DNA from: Mytilus trossulus
Taxonomy: Eukaryota; Mollusca; Bivalvia; Mytilida; Mytilidae
NCBI RefSeq assembly: GCF_036588685.1
Contig: NW_026963310.1
Span: 1,550,001 to 1,614,000, forward strand
Reading direction: 5' to 3'
DNA: 64,000 bases
Shown: one piece after another, positions 11,056 to 21,464 of the stretch
How positions within the stretch are numbered: position 1 is the stretch's first letter
Layout of the letters: the number at the start of each line of letters is the position of its first letter
Position numbers and translations under genes: made by a program
The notes under the pieces: model-generated
The model's database searches: none
Seen by the model: only the letters and a program-made list of their open reading frames with translations
What the model was told of the DNA's origin: nothing

Positions 11056-12153
11056 TCAAGCAACCCACGACTGTGGAGTTGTTCCTGGAGAATTAGGGAG
11101 AGGGCATTTGTGAAAACTTTGATAAACTTTACTTCTGTAAGTAAATAACATTTTTAGTTCTTCCCGGAAGTAAGCACCTGTTATACTATACAGGAAAAAG
11201 TTAATGCAATAGTTCATGAAAAATATTGTCTTTGTGAAAATCAACAAGTTTTGATTGGTTGGTACGAATACACTATCTACCATTTGCATCGAACTCATTT
11301 GAAGTGAATGTTTAAACCAAATAATGGCATATGGCGTATTAAAAGCGATGAAGCAAAACGATATAGTTATTAAGATAATGGTGAATTCCAGTCGAATAAT
11401 GCTCTCCTCTGTTATAATCCTAACCTGTCTGTGTCTTTTGTTCCGAATAATTAATTTCCGAATGATCAGAGTATTCAGTATTGTTATGACTAGGAATGGC
11501 AGAAAGGTAATACACACTACGAAAATACAGTCATAGATAAAAGACAGGTTTTTGTGTTCTGGTCTTCTTGTACACGATGGAACATGATTTGGCCCCACAT
11601 AAAGCACTTCGCTCAGCCATGGTCGGAATGAAGCTATCACAAAAGAGACAATAACTGCTAAGAAAACAATTCTTTTAGATGAACGTAGATTACAAACGTC
11701 TTTCCGTTTTAACGGGTGACAAACTCCGACATATCTCTCTAGTGTAAAACATGCTACAAGCCAGGCCGAAAGAAAACGGAAAGAATATGACATGAACAGA
11801 ATTATCTGACACACTCCATTACTCTCCAAAACCGGAGCTGTTACCTGTCCGGAACCGACTGGTATTCCTTTTTTAATCCACTCAACAAGAACATAGAATA
11901 TCAAAGCCATGATATCAGCTGTTGACAATGCTGCGAGATATACACTTGCAGATAACTTCCTCATATTTTTAGTAAGAAACACTAATAAGGAAATTGAATT
12001 CCCAGTTATTCCTACAGCAAATATCACTGGGGTGACATATGTAAATACATCTGACCCAATTGATCTCTGTCCGGAGCTCAGATTGGGGTTCCATTGGTTA
12101 TCACATGTTAAGTTTGACCCATTTCCACATGACAGATATTCAGATTGGTTCAT
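11056..12153 (-). CDS. Rhodopsin-family (class A) neuropeptide-type GPCR, main coding exon
   Basis: Plasma-membrane seven-helix receptor, 365 codons from the ATG at 12153. The extracellular N-terminus has N-glycosylation sequons at about N2, N11, N14 and N24. TM1 carries the GN pair near 51-52 and TM2 has D80. Cys115 and Cys194 can form the conserved disulfide. ERY is at 139-141. A short third intracellular loop follows TM5 (Pro219). TM6 ends in FIAFNTPY and TM7 in NFFLY, then helix 8 and a Ser/Pro tail. Asn replaces the usual TM6 Trp and Phe replaces the NPxxY Pro. The overall character fits FMRFamide/TRH-receptor-like peptide receptors; the ligand is unknown. CAG immediately precedes the ATG in a pyrimidine-rich context, so this is probably exon 2, with further N-terminal residues from an upstream exon. 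A frame extension to 12171 would cross that acceptor and is not preferred. Confidence 0.88.
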   Translation of the reverse strand: MNQSEYLSCGNGSNLTCDNQWNPNLSSGQRSIGSDVFTYVTPVIFAVGITGNSISLLVFLTKNMRKLSASVYLAALSTADIMALIFYVLVEWIKKGIPVGSGQVTAPVLESNGVCQIILFMSYSFRFLSAWLVACFTLERYVGVCHPLKRKDVCNLRSSKRIVFLAVIVSFVIASFRPWLSEVLYVGPNHVPSCTRRPEHKNLSFIYDCIFVVCITFLPFLVITILNTLIIRKLIIRNKRHRQVRIITEESIIRLEFTIILITISFCFIAFNTPYAIIWFKHSLQMSSMQMVDSVFVPTNQNLLIFTKTIFFMNYCINFFLYSITGAYFREELKMLFTYRSKVYQSFHKCPLPNSPGTTPQSWVA

Positions 12154-12168
12154 CTGAAAAATATGGCA
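12154..12168 (-). other. Splice acceptor before GPCR main exon
   Basis: On the minus strand the sequence reads catatttttcag followed directly by ATG. The paralog has tttatatttcag followed by ATC at the same place. Conservation of pyrimidine tract plus AG, while the ATG itself is not conserved, supports an intron boundary here. Confidence 0.65.
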
Positions 12169-15100
12169 CATAGTTATATATTATAATTATAACAATTTAT
12201 GATTATATTGATGAAAAATATGTCTAACTAACTTTCTTTTCACAAAACCAAAAAAAGATATCGAAGAGAGAAAAAAACGAGCAAAATGTGTATAGAAAAG
12301 ATGAACAGTAAACAATAAAGAATTAAGACCACCGATGTTTCCCTCATTTAGAACAGACATACCATAGATACCAGTATTGACATATTGTTTTTTCGCCAGA
12401 CGCACGATTTCTCTTCGAAAAGACTCATCAGTGACGCAAAAATAATAAAAAAGTAAAACAGGTCAAATAAAGTACGAAGTTTAAGAGCATTGAGGTCCAA
12501 ATATCCCAAAACATTTTACCAAATACAGCTAAGGTATCAGACAATCAGAAAACATATCAAAGTAAAATACAATTGTATTCCAAAACAGAACCGTTAATTT
12601 ATGTACCTCATACAGAAAACAAGATAAAGATATTTAGCCGTGTATTTTATAGGTTATTGCGAAAGACGTGTCTATAAATGATTTCAAAGGATTAATCGAT
12701 TGATAGTAACACACGATGCATGCAAAGCATGAGGAATCCTACCTGTCCATGAAGCTACTTCACTTCATTTGGCGTTAATCTAAATCAATTGGTTTGTTCT
12801 TTTAGTCTGTACTTTCAAACTATACGGGTACTACATATATGGAAATTTAAATAAAGTCCTTTTATGTCTCGCGTTCTATTTTTTTTTTTTTTTAATTAAA
12901 CATTTGTTAAACATGTTAAAATAATAGAAAGAATAAAAAGCACATAGGTTCTTGATGTTAATACTCAATAATAAAATGTAATAAGAGTTCCATCATTTAA
13001 ATCTATTATTTAGTTTTACAGCTCTAGACTTTTCATGCTGTGGTCGATTATAAAACCACAAGCATTGGTAATAGAATTATACTTTATGTCTAAATTGCTA
13101 ACCTAGCGTAAACGCAGTAAAAAGCGGCATTTGTTATTTTAAAGGTAGATTCATCAATATAAAAGGGCATTTTACTCTAAATACAATGTGGAGTCAAATT
13201 CTATGTAAAGTGACCTTTTGTAGATTCAGAAAAACATAGGAGTCATGTCGTTTTGATTCGAAAATAAACGTGCATATTATGTAGGGAGATGTTGGTTAGC
13301 ACAAAATTAACAACGGATACAAACACTGTTCTACAATTAAGTGTATAAATGATATTCAATGTTCATGTTTTGATAATGATTACAACATATATGGTATCCC
13401 AGAATATTATATTTTCAATCTGGGTATTATTGAAAGCATTATACATATCTACAATTACCATATTGGTAATGGTATAGCCATAAACAAAACAAAAACCTGA
13501 CCTGATTCAAGTTAACGTAAATGTCATTAACTGTATTATCATTCCCTTTAACATGTTTAACAAATGTTTAATTAAAAAAAACAAAATATTTTTTTTTGGT
13601 ATTTTGTTTTCATAAGTATTATATTTTCAATATTATTCTTAACAATTTATCAATATTGTATGCTGTGAACACACAAATAGAAACATTGCCACATTAATCT
13701 TTCTGATCGATCCGCACACTGATTAATTAAAAAATGGAATTGTCATACAACATGTACAAATCGCATGTGTTCTAAATTAAAAACTTAAGTAATAATTAAT
13801 TTCAACTCATATGTTGTAATAAGACTGGCTATGCGTGATATTGTTATGCAACTGTATTACCTAATTAAGTAGATATCAGTGTCAACATGTGCATTTGATT
13901 CGAAGTTAAGTCTCAATCATGGATTAAAGTAGTAGCGAATGCCAGTTTTATTATATTAAATGAATGAATACAACCATAAACTGCCACTAATTTCAAAAAC
14001 ATGCCAAGTGGACTCAAATCAGGCAATTTAAAAATTACATGTATCAAACCGACAAAAATCTGTTGATATTAATTTTTATACCTCTCTAACAAATTTTAAA
14101 AATAAAACATTTAGGGTTAAAAAAAAAACATTGAAATTGTCAAGCCGACGTCATACCATTGCGGTTATCTTAAATAAAACTATACCGAAAGGCTGATTTC
14201 ATAATAAAGATGATGTACGACCAAGTATGCATATACGTCCTTAACTGTTTAAATACACAAATATCGTAGTCGTGGTGCAAAATCAACAACCACGATATAA
14301 AAGTTTTATGACTTGCGTAGGCACTAGCTCATCCAATATTTGCTGCAGCGTTTACATCGATAATCGCTCTTAAATATACTACATCATATTCAGAAATCAA
14401 AGTAAACTGAACATGTTTCCTATATAAAACAATTAAACATAAGTACACTCAAACCGTAGGAAGATTGCGGGCATATACTGAAATCGTACTTAAAACTGAA
14501 CGTCCTTTTATACAGATGATGATTTTCATAATCCAGTATTTCAGCAAAGATGTTCCATGATGTTCATAAGATGTTTGTTTTATACTTTAATGGTGATTTT
14601 TTTTTGGGTAAAATATCACTGATCGTGTATCATGCGGTTAATTTTCCATCTAATTGAACCACACTGCGCACTGAATTTAACGAGTACATTCTTATTGACA
14701 TATACAACAATGAAATAAGCGATACAGGGCTATGTATGTTTTATATACAATGATTTCGGATACACTCTTCAAAGAGTATAATTGCCCAATTGGTCTTATT
14801 TTTTTTACAGAGTTTTATTTTCGTATCCAAACTTTTGATAAAAGGTAAAAAAGATTTTTTTTTGTTATTCATGTTATTTGAAAATGAACATATAATTAAA
14901 TGAAAATGTTGAATGTCTTTGTATTTGAATACTTAATTCTTATCTTCGAGTGTTTTCTAGCTTTCATATTCTTTTTCAGATTCGTAAACAAGATAAACAA
15001 GTACTACAATTTGAAAAAAAAAACAGATATATTTAAATATCTGGTATTTTACAATTGACATTTAAATAACATAACATGAACTTCATGAACACTATTTCTG

Positions 15101-16129
15101 TCTTTACTATACCTAACGGAACTACGATAAATACATCAAAATTGCAATATAACACAAAGAACACGAACAGCGTGTTTAAATGTTTTGCTTTCAGCGCAAG
15201 AACTGAACAGTTGTTGTTATATTAGTATATAAATAGTTTCAATGAGAAATATAACTGCAAAAAACTGACAATAATCGTTTGCAGATTCGCGTATATCACA
15301 TTGATATCACGATATATCAAAATGCATTCATCAAATATTCTGACTAGTATATATATTTGTTGAGGGGCCAGCTGAAGGACGCCTCCGGATGCGGGAATTT
15401 CTCGCTGCATTGAAGACCTGTTGGTAACCTTCTGCTGCTGTCTGCGCTATGGTCGGATTGTTCTCAATTTTAAATGCCAAACTCGATGTGTCAAATTAAA
15501 AACAGGAAAACACAAATGAATGTGATTAAAATAATCATATTTTGTGTGTTTTTATAGTATTGGTAATGTCTTCTTCAATTTGATAATATAGTTTTGCTCT
15601 CAGAATGAAATAAATTTATTTCGTAATTTCTATAAATTACACAATAACAGTTCTTTTGAAAAATATACTGTCACATGTGTTCTAATGAAAAACGCATTAG
15701 ACATTTTGATTCTTTTGAAAACACATACTTATACATTCTAATGCAATTAGTTTGTAACAATAATTTTCATTGGACGTTGACAAATATTTTGAGGGGTTAG
15801 ATTCCACGTTTTACCATTCCGTAACTGAAAAAGCCACCATTTTGAATTTGAATGTTTTGTCTCAAACAATTAAACAAGATAATCACATTTTAAGCTTCAA
15901 AATTTTATGTTTGTCCATATTTAAACCATTCTGAAGCGTACGAGAAGTAAAAAAACGTTAAGTATTCATGTTTGCCATCCAGAGTATACATATGACGTCA
16001 CAGTGTTTAGATGCTAAAGACGATGCAACAGTGTCGAGGACTTTTTCATTTATGCCATTTTTTCCCAAACTATTTATTAAATGACATTTATTTTAATATG
16101 TGGCATTATAACGGAGATAACTATATTTA
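12169..16129 (-). other. Inferred GPCR intron / duplicated noncoding DNA
   Basis: Between the receptor exon and the candidate first exon I see no other coding sequence. It holds duplicated noncoding DNA shared with 45.2-46.4 kb and, inverted, 60.7-62.7 kb, plus a dispersed repeat at 15222-15485. Treating it as an intron is inference from the splice signals at both ends. Confidence 0.4.
15222..15485 (+). repeat. Dispersed repeat R3 (mussel-type)
   Basis: Contains ccagctgaaggacgcctccg followed by gcgggaatttctcgctgcattgaagacctg, a segment I associate with mussel repeats. Diverged relatives are at 21060-21200 and, inverted, 55880-55970, with a fragment (cgcctccgggtgcgg) near 60500. The 62-codon minus frame here is part of the repeat. 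Confidence 0.65.
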
Positions 16130-16252
16130 GCTTGGCCTTCGTAAAACTTGATTTTACGGTCACAAATATCCGTTTACATATCTCCGCTCTGCATTGCTAG
16201 GTAAACTCAATTTCCGACAGTAAAATCTACGTTTTACGAAGGCCAAGCTTAG
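16130..16252. repeat. Foldback element with ~20-bp arms
   Basis: The left arm agcttggccttcgtaaaac (about 16131-16149) is repeated inverted as gttttacgaaggccaagct (about 16231-16249), with an inner second pairing of attttac against gtaaaat. Small size and terminal inverted repeats suggest a MITE, inserted just downstream of the candidate exon at 16337-16396. Confidence 0.7.
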
Positions 16253-16336
16253 AATACAATACAGTTTACTCCTAATTTGTTCTTGTAACAAACTATCACA
16301 TATAAGATAGTTAATATCATTTAAACAACTCCTTAC

Positions 16337-16396
16337 CTTTATATCATTTATGAAGTCGTTTAGAAAATCACGAATATAAGTTTCTCCGACATCCAT
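16337..16396 (-). CDS. Candidate first coding exon (type a) of the GPCR
   Basis: Twenty codons beginning MDVGETYIRDFLNDF and ending in AAG, followed by a strong donor (AAG then GTAAGG), phase 0. Joined to the acceptor at 12154 it would add 20 residues in frame to the receptor N-terminus. A copy with two silent and two conservative or mild replacement changes lies inverted at 59606-59665. A related exon (type b) occurs at 23349-23408 and 47906-47965, without similarity in the flanking introns. All five copies are 60 bp without indels, which points to coding constraint. An in-frame ATG eight codons upstream is not conserved, so I start at 16396. Linkage to the GPCR is inferred; it could belong to an unrelated gene. 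Confidence 0.55.
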
Positions 16397-16419
16397 ATTT
16401 TGTTTCGAATTATTTTTCA

Positions 16420-18400
16420 AGAGTTACGAATAGTTGTAACACAATTTGACTTATTCAATGGTATTAGTAACAAAGACAAATATATCATTTTCTAAGATAT
16501 TTCTCAGTTCCAAAATAGGACTGTTGGTATAAAATGTTCCATATATTTACACATTTATGTCCATCGAAGAATATAGCGCAGATTTTTCATAGTTCAATTA
16601 GTTTCCCTAATTATTTTTTATCACAAATTAGAATACTTATTTACCATGGAATACAATTTGAGAAAACAACATTAGATAAATGTTGTAAATTATTTAAAAT
16701 GTAAATCCAAAGGCTCGGTAACTTTAATAGAAGACTATGATTTCAATTAGTTAATGGCCAATACTGTTAAAACATATGTAGTACTCAGATCAATGATCGA
16801 CAAGACGCTTCACATCTCTTATAAAGAAAAAAGCTCATCAATATGACTATATATCATTTGCCTCCGCATAAATCGACCTCTGTTTAATTAAATGATGCAT
16901 ACAAATTATTTACTTCAAAGTTTCATTGTGTACAACTTACAATGTCTTTGTATATCAAAAGGTTTCAGATTACATGTATTAAATCTGTGATAATAATCTA
17001 AAATTATTTTTGTTCTTTACAAAGAGAAAATACGTTGCCTGATATTTTTTTTTTCAAATTGCTCAATCATTTTTTGGAGGGAAAACATACATTTCTAAAA
17101 CATGTGAAAGGCTTGCTATTTCATTGACCAATTCTTAATATTTAAATATGGTTTTGCACATTTGATATGCTAATTTTTCTAATAAAAGTTTATAAAAAAA
17201 TCTTGTTAATTAACACGTGTTGCTTACATATATTTCATAATTGGCTTTTCGTTTGATCTTAGTATGTTCAAATCAATTTGGCGTACAAACCATCCTGGTG
17301 AATTTTTACATAAAAAGGTGTTTCTAGGAGAGTTTTATATAGAAATTTCATTAAAGCATTGCTTAACAATATATTTGTTGGCTATTGAAGTTATGAATAA
17401 AGTAGAACTGCTCATGGAATAGTTTTAACATTATCATATGGATAAAACAGACTGAATGAAATGTCCTAAATAAATAATACAGGACCGAACATAACTTCAA
17501 CAGGTAAAACCTTAATATACACATGACTTGTATTTGTGATTAAACCATAATCAAGCATTATCACAAATTTTATGAACGCCTTCCTTAACTTTAACCTCCT
17601 GCTTAACCATTGCAACTAACACTCTTTCATGGTTGTTTCTGTGTTGACTAATATTCGGTCTACTGTGTGGTGTTTTCGGACTATTTCGTTTCTTTTTATA
17701 TTGTCTTTTTAATTAAGATAAAACTAATAAATACTGGTTGCTTGTCCGTTGGTATGTTTTTTACAATATTTTTGTCTGCATTTTGTTAAAAGTTCACCAA
17801 TTCAAATCGATATTTATTTTAAAATGTCATCATTCTATTTAATGTATATCATATATATAATTTTATAGGGCATGCATAAAAGTGCTCATGATCCAGTGCA
17901 GATTGTTTCAAAAGACTATAAGAACTGTATTTGTATGTCCCTCCCCATAACCATCTTGATCACTGAAAAAAAGCAGTGAGCGGAAACAAGCACACAGTAA
18001 AACACAACTTTATTATTAAAGACGCGTGTAGATAAATGTATCTCATCCAGAAATAATATTTAGCACGCTATTAACGAATTATGTATTTTATGCTCGATAA
18101 GTTTTTGTGCATGATTTGTGTTAATAAGAACTATTGCCGGAATGAACATTGTTCTGTACTCTAGTCATCGCTTTGCTATGCAACTGTCAAAGTTTGTCTA
18201 TTTCCATTACAAATATTTGATAAATACTCAGATTTTACTTGTTAACGTTTCCCTATAGATGTTGTTTGTTGTTCAATACCGCATAGTGATCTACAGAAGT
18301 AACCTGTACTTGTTTTTAGTCTCTTATAGCTATTTGATATTAGACAATTATACGACTTTTTGATTTACGCTATGACACGTCTTCCCTAGCTTCAATCAGC
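16420..18400. other. Noncoding stretch, partly in inverted duplication
   Basis: 16.7-17.0 kb matches 58.99-59.4 kb inverted (for example gatcgacaagacgcttcaca against tgtaaagcgtcttgtcgatc). About 17.05-18.45 kb has no partner that I found. No gene recognised. Confidence 0.5.
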
Positions 18401-20399
18401 TTTCCTGCTATACTTTTGAGATTTTCTATTTGGCTTGCATTTACAAACTTTTTTTTTCTTATTATAACTATAAGCGTTATTTTATTCAATGTTTTATCAA
18501 AACAGTGTTCATTTGTAATCACAATTCTGAGAAATATATGCTTGATCAGAATTTGAACCCTTAACAGTACGAGAATTATAATTGAACGATCTCAAAAGTC
18601 TAAATAATCTTTCCGCATGATAATACAAGTTAATAGAAATATTAAACTGCTCAAATGTCACAAAAAATGGATTAATTATAATCAGCTTATAGACAGGGAA
18701 TTGATATTCAATAATACCATTTATATTAGAATTGCATAGACTGGTTTTATGCATCAGAGATATGAAAATAATTGCTACTGCACATTGTGGTATCATGTGA
18801 CATATTGTCTGATTAATGAGGAAAGAGACAAATCTGCTTAAGTATTGTCTTAACAAGGAAATATCCAGTTATTAATTCAAAGTGCAAAAAAAAAATGCAC
18901 AATATTTTAAAAGCCTTTAAAATTCTAAAGAATACGTTTTATATAAAAAATGCAAAGATGTAGTGTAATAATTATTCATTGTCGAAATGACGTATCATAA
19001 AAAAAATGGGGAATTTTATTCACATGAATAATAAATTCCTCATAATCAATCTGATGCTATTTTTGTTCAAATGTCAAGTAAAAAACGACATATTCTGATT
19101 AAAAATGTTTAACATTTTTAAAGGTAACATAACTGACAAAACATGTATTCATAATCAACTATTTAAAAATCTAAACGAATGGTACGATGCTGTGTTACAA
19201 CAAAATATTACAAATGCATGCCATCGTGTCAATTGTTTCGCCCTCTTACGCATTGCTAACAAAATTGTGCTAAATTGCCTGCCTTTTGAAACAATGTCTC
19301 GAATATATCATCATACTCGTGCGTAGTCTTTGCTGTATATAGAAAAATGTGTTTCGTAATAATGGCCTGACAAGAGTATATAGTAGCTCTGCCCACGAGT
19401 ATTCTCACAGGTCGTGTTTTATGGTACGAGAATAAGTGAGGACAAATCATAAATCTATGAAATGCATCTTTTTATTATGTCATTAAATACGTAGTGATGT
19501 TGTAGGCCTAATTCATTTTACTAATCCATACAAATAATTACAAAGAATGTCTGTGAGCTGTACTTATATATTTCATCGTCATAGTTGTGGGTCAATCGAT
19601 TTTACTTATTCATTACCTACAAAAATTACATCAAATGTCAACAAGAGATACATACAAGGCGAATTAAAAATTGTATAAATTTGATTTCTTTCAACTTAAC
19701 AGCTATCACAATAGGTTGAGCCATGACATTTTATTTCTATCAAATATAACCCGTGAAATCAAAATGAGAAAACATTGTGTAAAGAATAAGTTAAAACAAA
19801 CTCTGTATTGGATCTTATTCGAAAACAAGCTTACATTTGCATGGAAAAACCTGCATAATCGATCAATGTACGAACAAGAGTCTTTTTATGAAACAGAAAA
19901 CTCATAAAAAGACGACGAAACATGGACTACACAAAAAACATTAGGGATGTGAGCCACCCTTTGAGCGGAAGGAGGTACAACTTAAGATGTTGAATTTGTT
20001 TTGTTACACTTATGAACTGTCATTAGCAGGCCAACATATATCTTGTGTAGTAATTTGTCTTATTTGCAAACATCATACTATTGTTTAAGAATTTTTTTAA
20101 TATTTTATCTCACACACAACTTTCGGCACTCAAAGTTCTTTTAGTTCTTTAGGAAATTATTATATTGTTTTTCGAAACGTTATCTTTTTTGTAACCAGTT
20201 ACTGGCCATATTCATGATAGTTCATGTGTTCACAAAATGTATAGTATACTTATACCACTGTCCCAGGTAAGGGGAGGGTTGGGATCCCACTAAAATGTTT
20301 TACACCGCCACATTATTTATGTATGTGCCTGTCCAAAGTCAGGAGCCTGTAATTCAGTGGTTGTCGTTTGTTTATGTGTTACATATTTGTTTTTCGTTC

Positions 20400-20600
20400 A
20401 TTTTTTTACATAAATAAGGCCGTTAGTTTTCTCGCTTGAATTGTTTTACATTGTCTCATCGGGCCTTTTATAGCTGACTATATGCGGTATGGATTTTGCT
20501 CATTGTTGAAGGCCGTACGGTGACCTATAATTGCTAATGTTTGTGTCATTTTGGTCTTTTGTGGATAGTTGTCTCATTGGCAATCAAACAACATCTGCTT
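20400..20600 (+). repeat. Dispersed repeat R2
   Basis: Near full-length copy: tagctgactatatgcggtat, then gttgaaggccgtacggtgac, then gtggatagttgtctcattgg. Same strand as the copy at 5740-5940. Confidence 0.8.
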
Positions 20601-20639
20601 TTTTTATAGTTGAAGTCATGTTTGTTCTTTGTCAAAGAA

Positions 20640-20760
20640 GTATTTAAATAAGGCCACCATAGGTCATCAGTCATCATGATCACCCAAAAGTTTAAAAGTG
20701 AAACGTATATTTGAATTGGAAATACGAAGGCCTTTTTGAGAAAAAAATAAAGCTGCTTTT
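20640..20760 (-). repeat. Repeat fragment shared with 56560-56700
   Basis: Minus strand contains tgatcatgatgactgatgac preceded by a segment matching 56590-56640. The inverted partner at 56.6 kb lies in a 97-codon frame. Part of block D3; coding is not supported because the frame is not preserved over its length. Confidence 0.5.
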
Positions 20761-21059
20761 GGCTGATTTTATTTTATTACTTTAATTGACATACATCAAA
20801 AACCTACAAACTCGTATATAGTTAGACGTTCAAGGTGTATATTTTAAATGCACCGTATTTGGTTTAATAGGTACGAAACTAGCATATGTCCTCCCTGTAA
20901 CATAGTGTATCCCTGGTAATTTCCTGAGTATTTAAATATGACGTAAACTATAAAATAACAATCAAATTAGCACAAAAACATAAAACATCATTTTCTCTAT
21001 AGGAGTTTGTATTTAAAAATATATATTACAATAGACTAGTATCTAAATAATAATTATAA

Positions 21060-21200
21060 TAATTATAACTAGTATATTTTAGTGCCAAGCAGTCAGCTGA
21101 AGCACACTTCAGAGTACGGGACTTTTGCGCTGTATTTGAGAGCCATTGGTGGCCTCCGGTTGTTATATCGTCTTTAATCGAGTGGTTGTCAATTTGAAAC
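21060..21200 (+). repeat. Dispersed repeat R3, diverged
   Basis: Relative of 15340-15480 with the same order of segments (agctgaagcacacttcagag, then gcgctgtatttgagagccat). It overlaps a 149-codon minus frame (21475-21026), which I regard as repeat-borne: its homologue at 55.66-55.93 kb keeps about 50 similar codons but then stops in a different place. Confidence 0.5.
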
Positions 21201-21464
21201 ATTCCCAATTTGATTTTCAATTTGATAATTTTTATCAAATCTGATGTATAATTAACGGGGTTGCAAAATAAATGGCGATCTTGAGATATATGATTGTGTC
21301 GCTGACCACTTTTCAATAGATGCCACTTTATAGAAAAAGGTTGACTGTTTGAATCTGAATGTAGGCTACATGTATGTTCAATGCGGAAAGAAGTTTTGAA
21401 ATATACACACGATTGATTACATAAATATATATGTAAATATATATTACTAAAACCCCAAATAGAT

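Larger units (their letters stand above)
10200..14200. repeat. GPCR-bearing duplication block D2, arm 1
   Basis: Direct-orientation homology with about 37,000-46,375 covers the sequence on both sides of the receptor exon. Examples are 10280-10360 with 37090-37180, and 13021-13130 with 45241-45350 (shared catgctgtggtcgat and attgctaacctagcgtaaac). Arm 2 is interrupted between about 40,865 and 45,140 by a transposon and adjoining extra sequence. The right half, from about 13 kb, also has an inverted copy at about 60.6-62.7 kb. Confidence 0.8.
18480..21060. repeat. Triplicated noncoding block D3
   Basis: Present here, at 48.45-51.75 kb and at 55.95-58.75 kb; the latter two share orientation and are inverted relative to this one. 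Shared landmarks include the segment with aaactgctcaaatgtcac (18650), an ATGTTTAACATTTTTAAAGG box (19105, with relatives at 58131 and 50803), and the gggatgtgagccaccctttg region (19945). Open frames of 64-115 codons here are not kept open in the other copies, so I do not call them genes. Confidence 0.7.

Noticed and set aside
11324-12157. Plus-strand frames of 70 and 82 codons over the GPCR
   Set aside because: Antisense shadows of the receptor exon.
18509-18856. 115-codon minus-strand open frame
   Set aside because: The homologous sequence at 51.6 and 58.5 kb carries indels and stops in this frame, so coding is not supported.
19105-19907. Frames beginning MFNIFKGNITDKT and MYKFDFFQLN, with similar frames at 50.6-50.8, 57.9-58.1 and 49.4-49.6 kb
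   Set aside because: Similarity follows DNA-level duplication of block D3; frames end at different places and include repeat R1 in one copy. Kept only as block landmarks.
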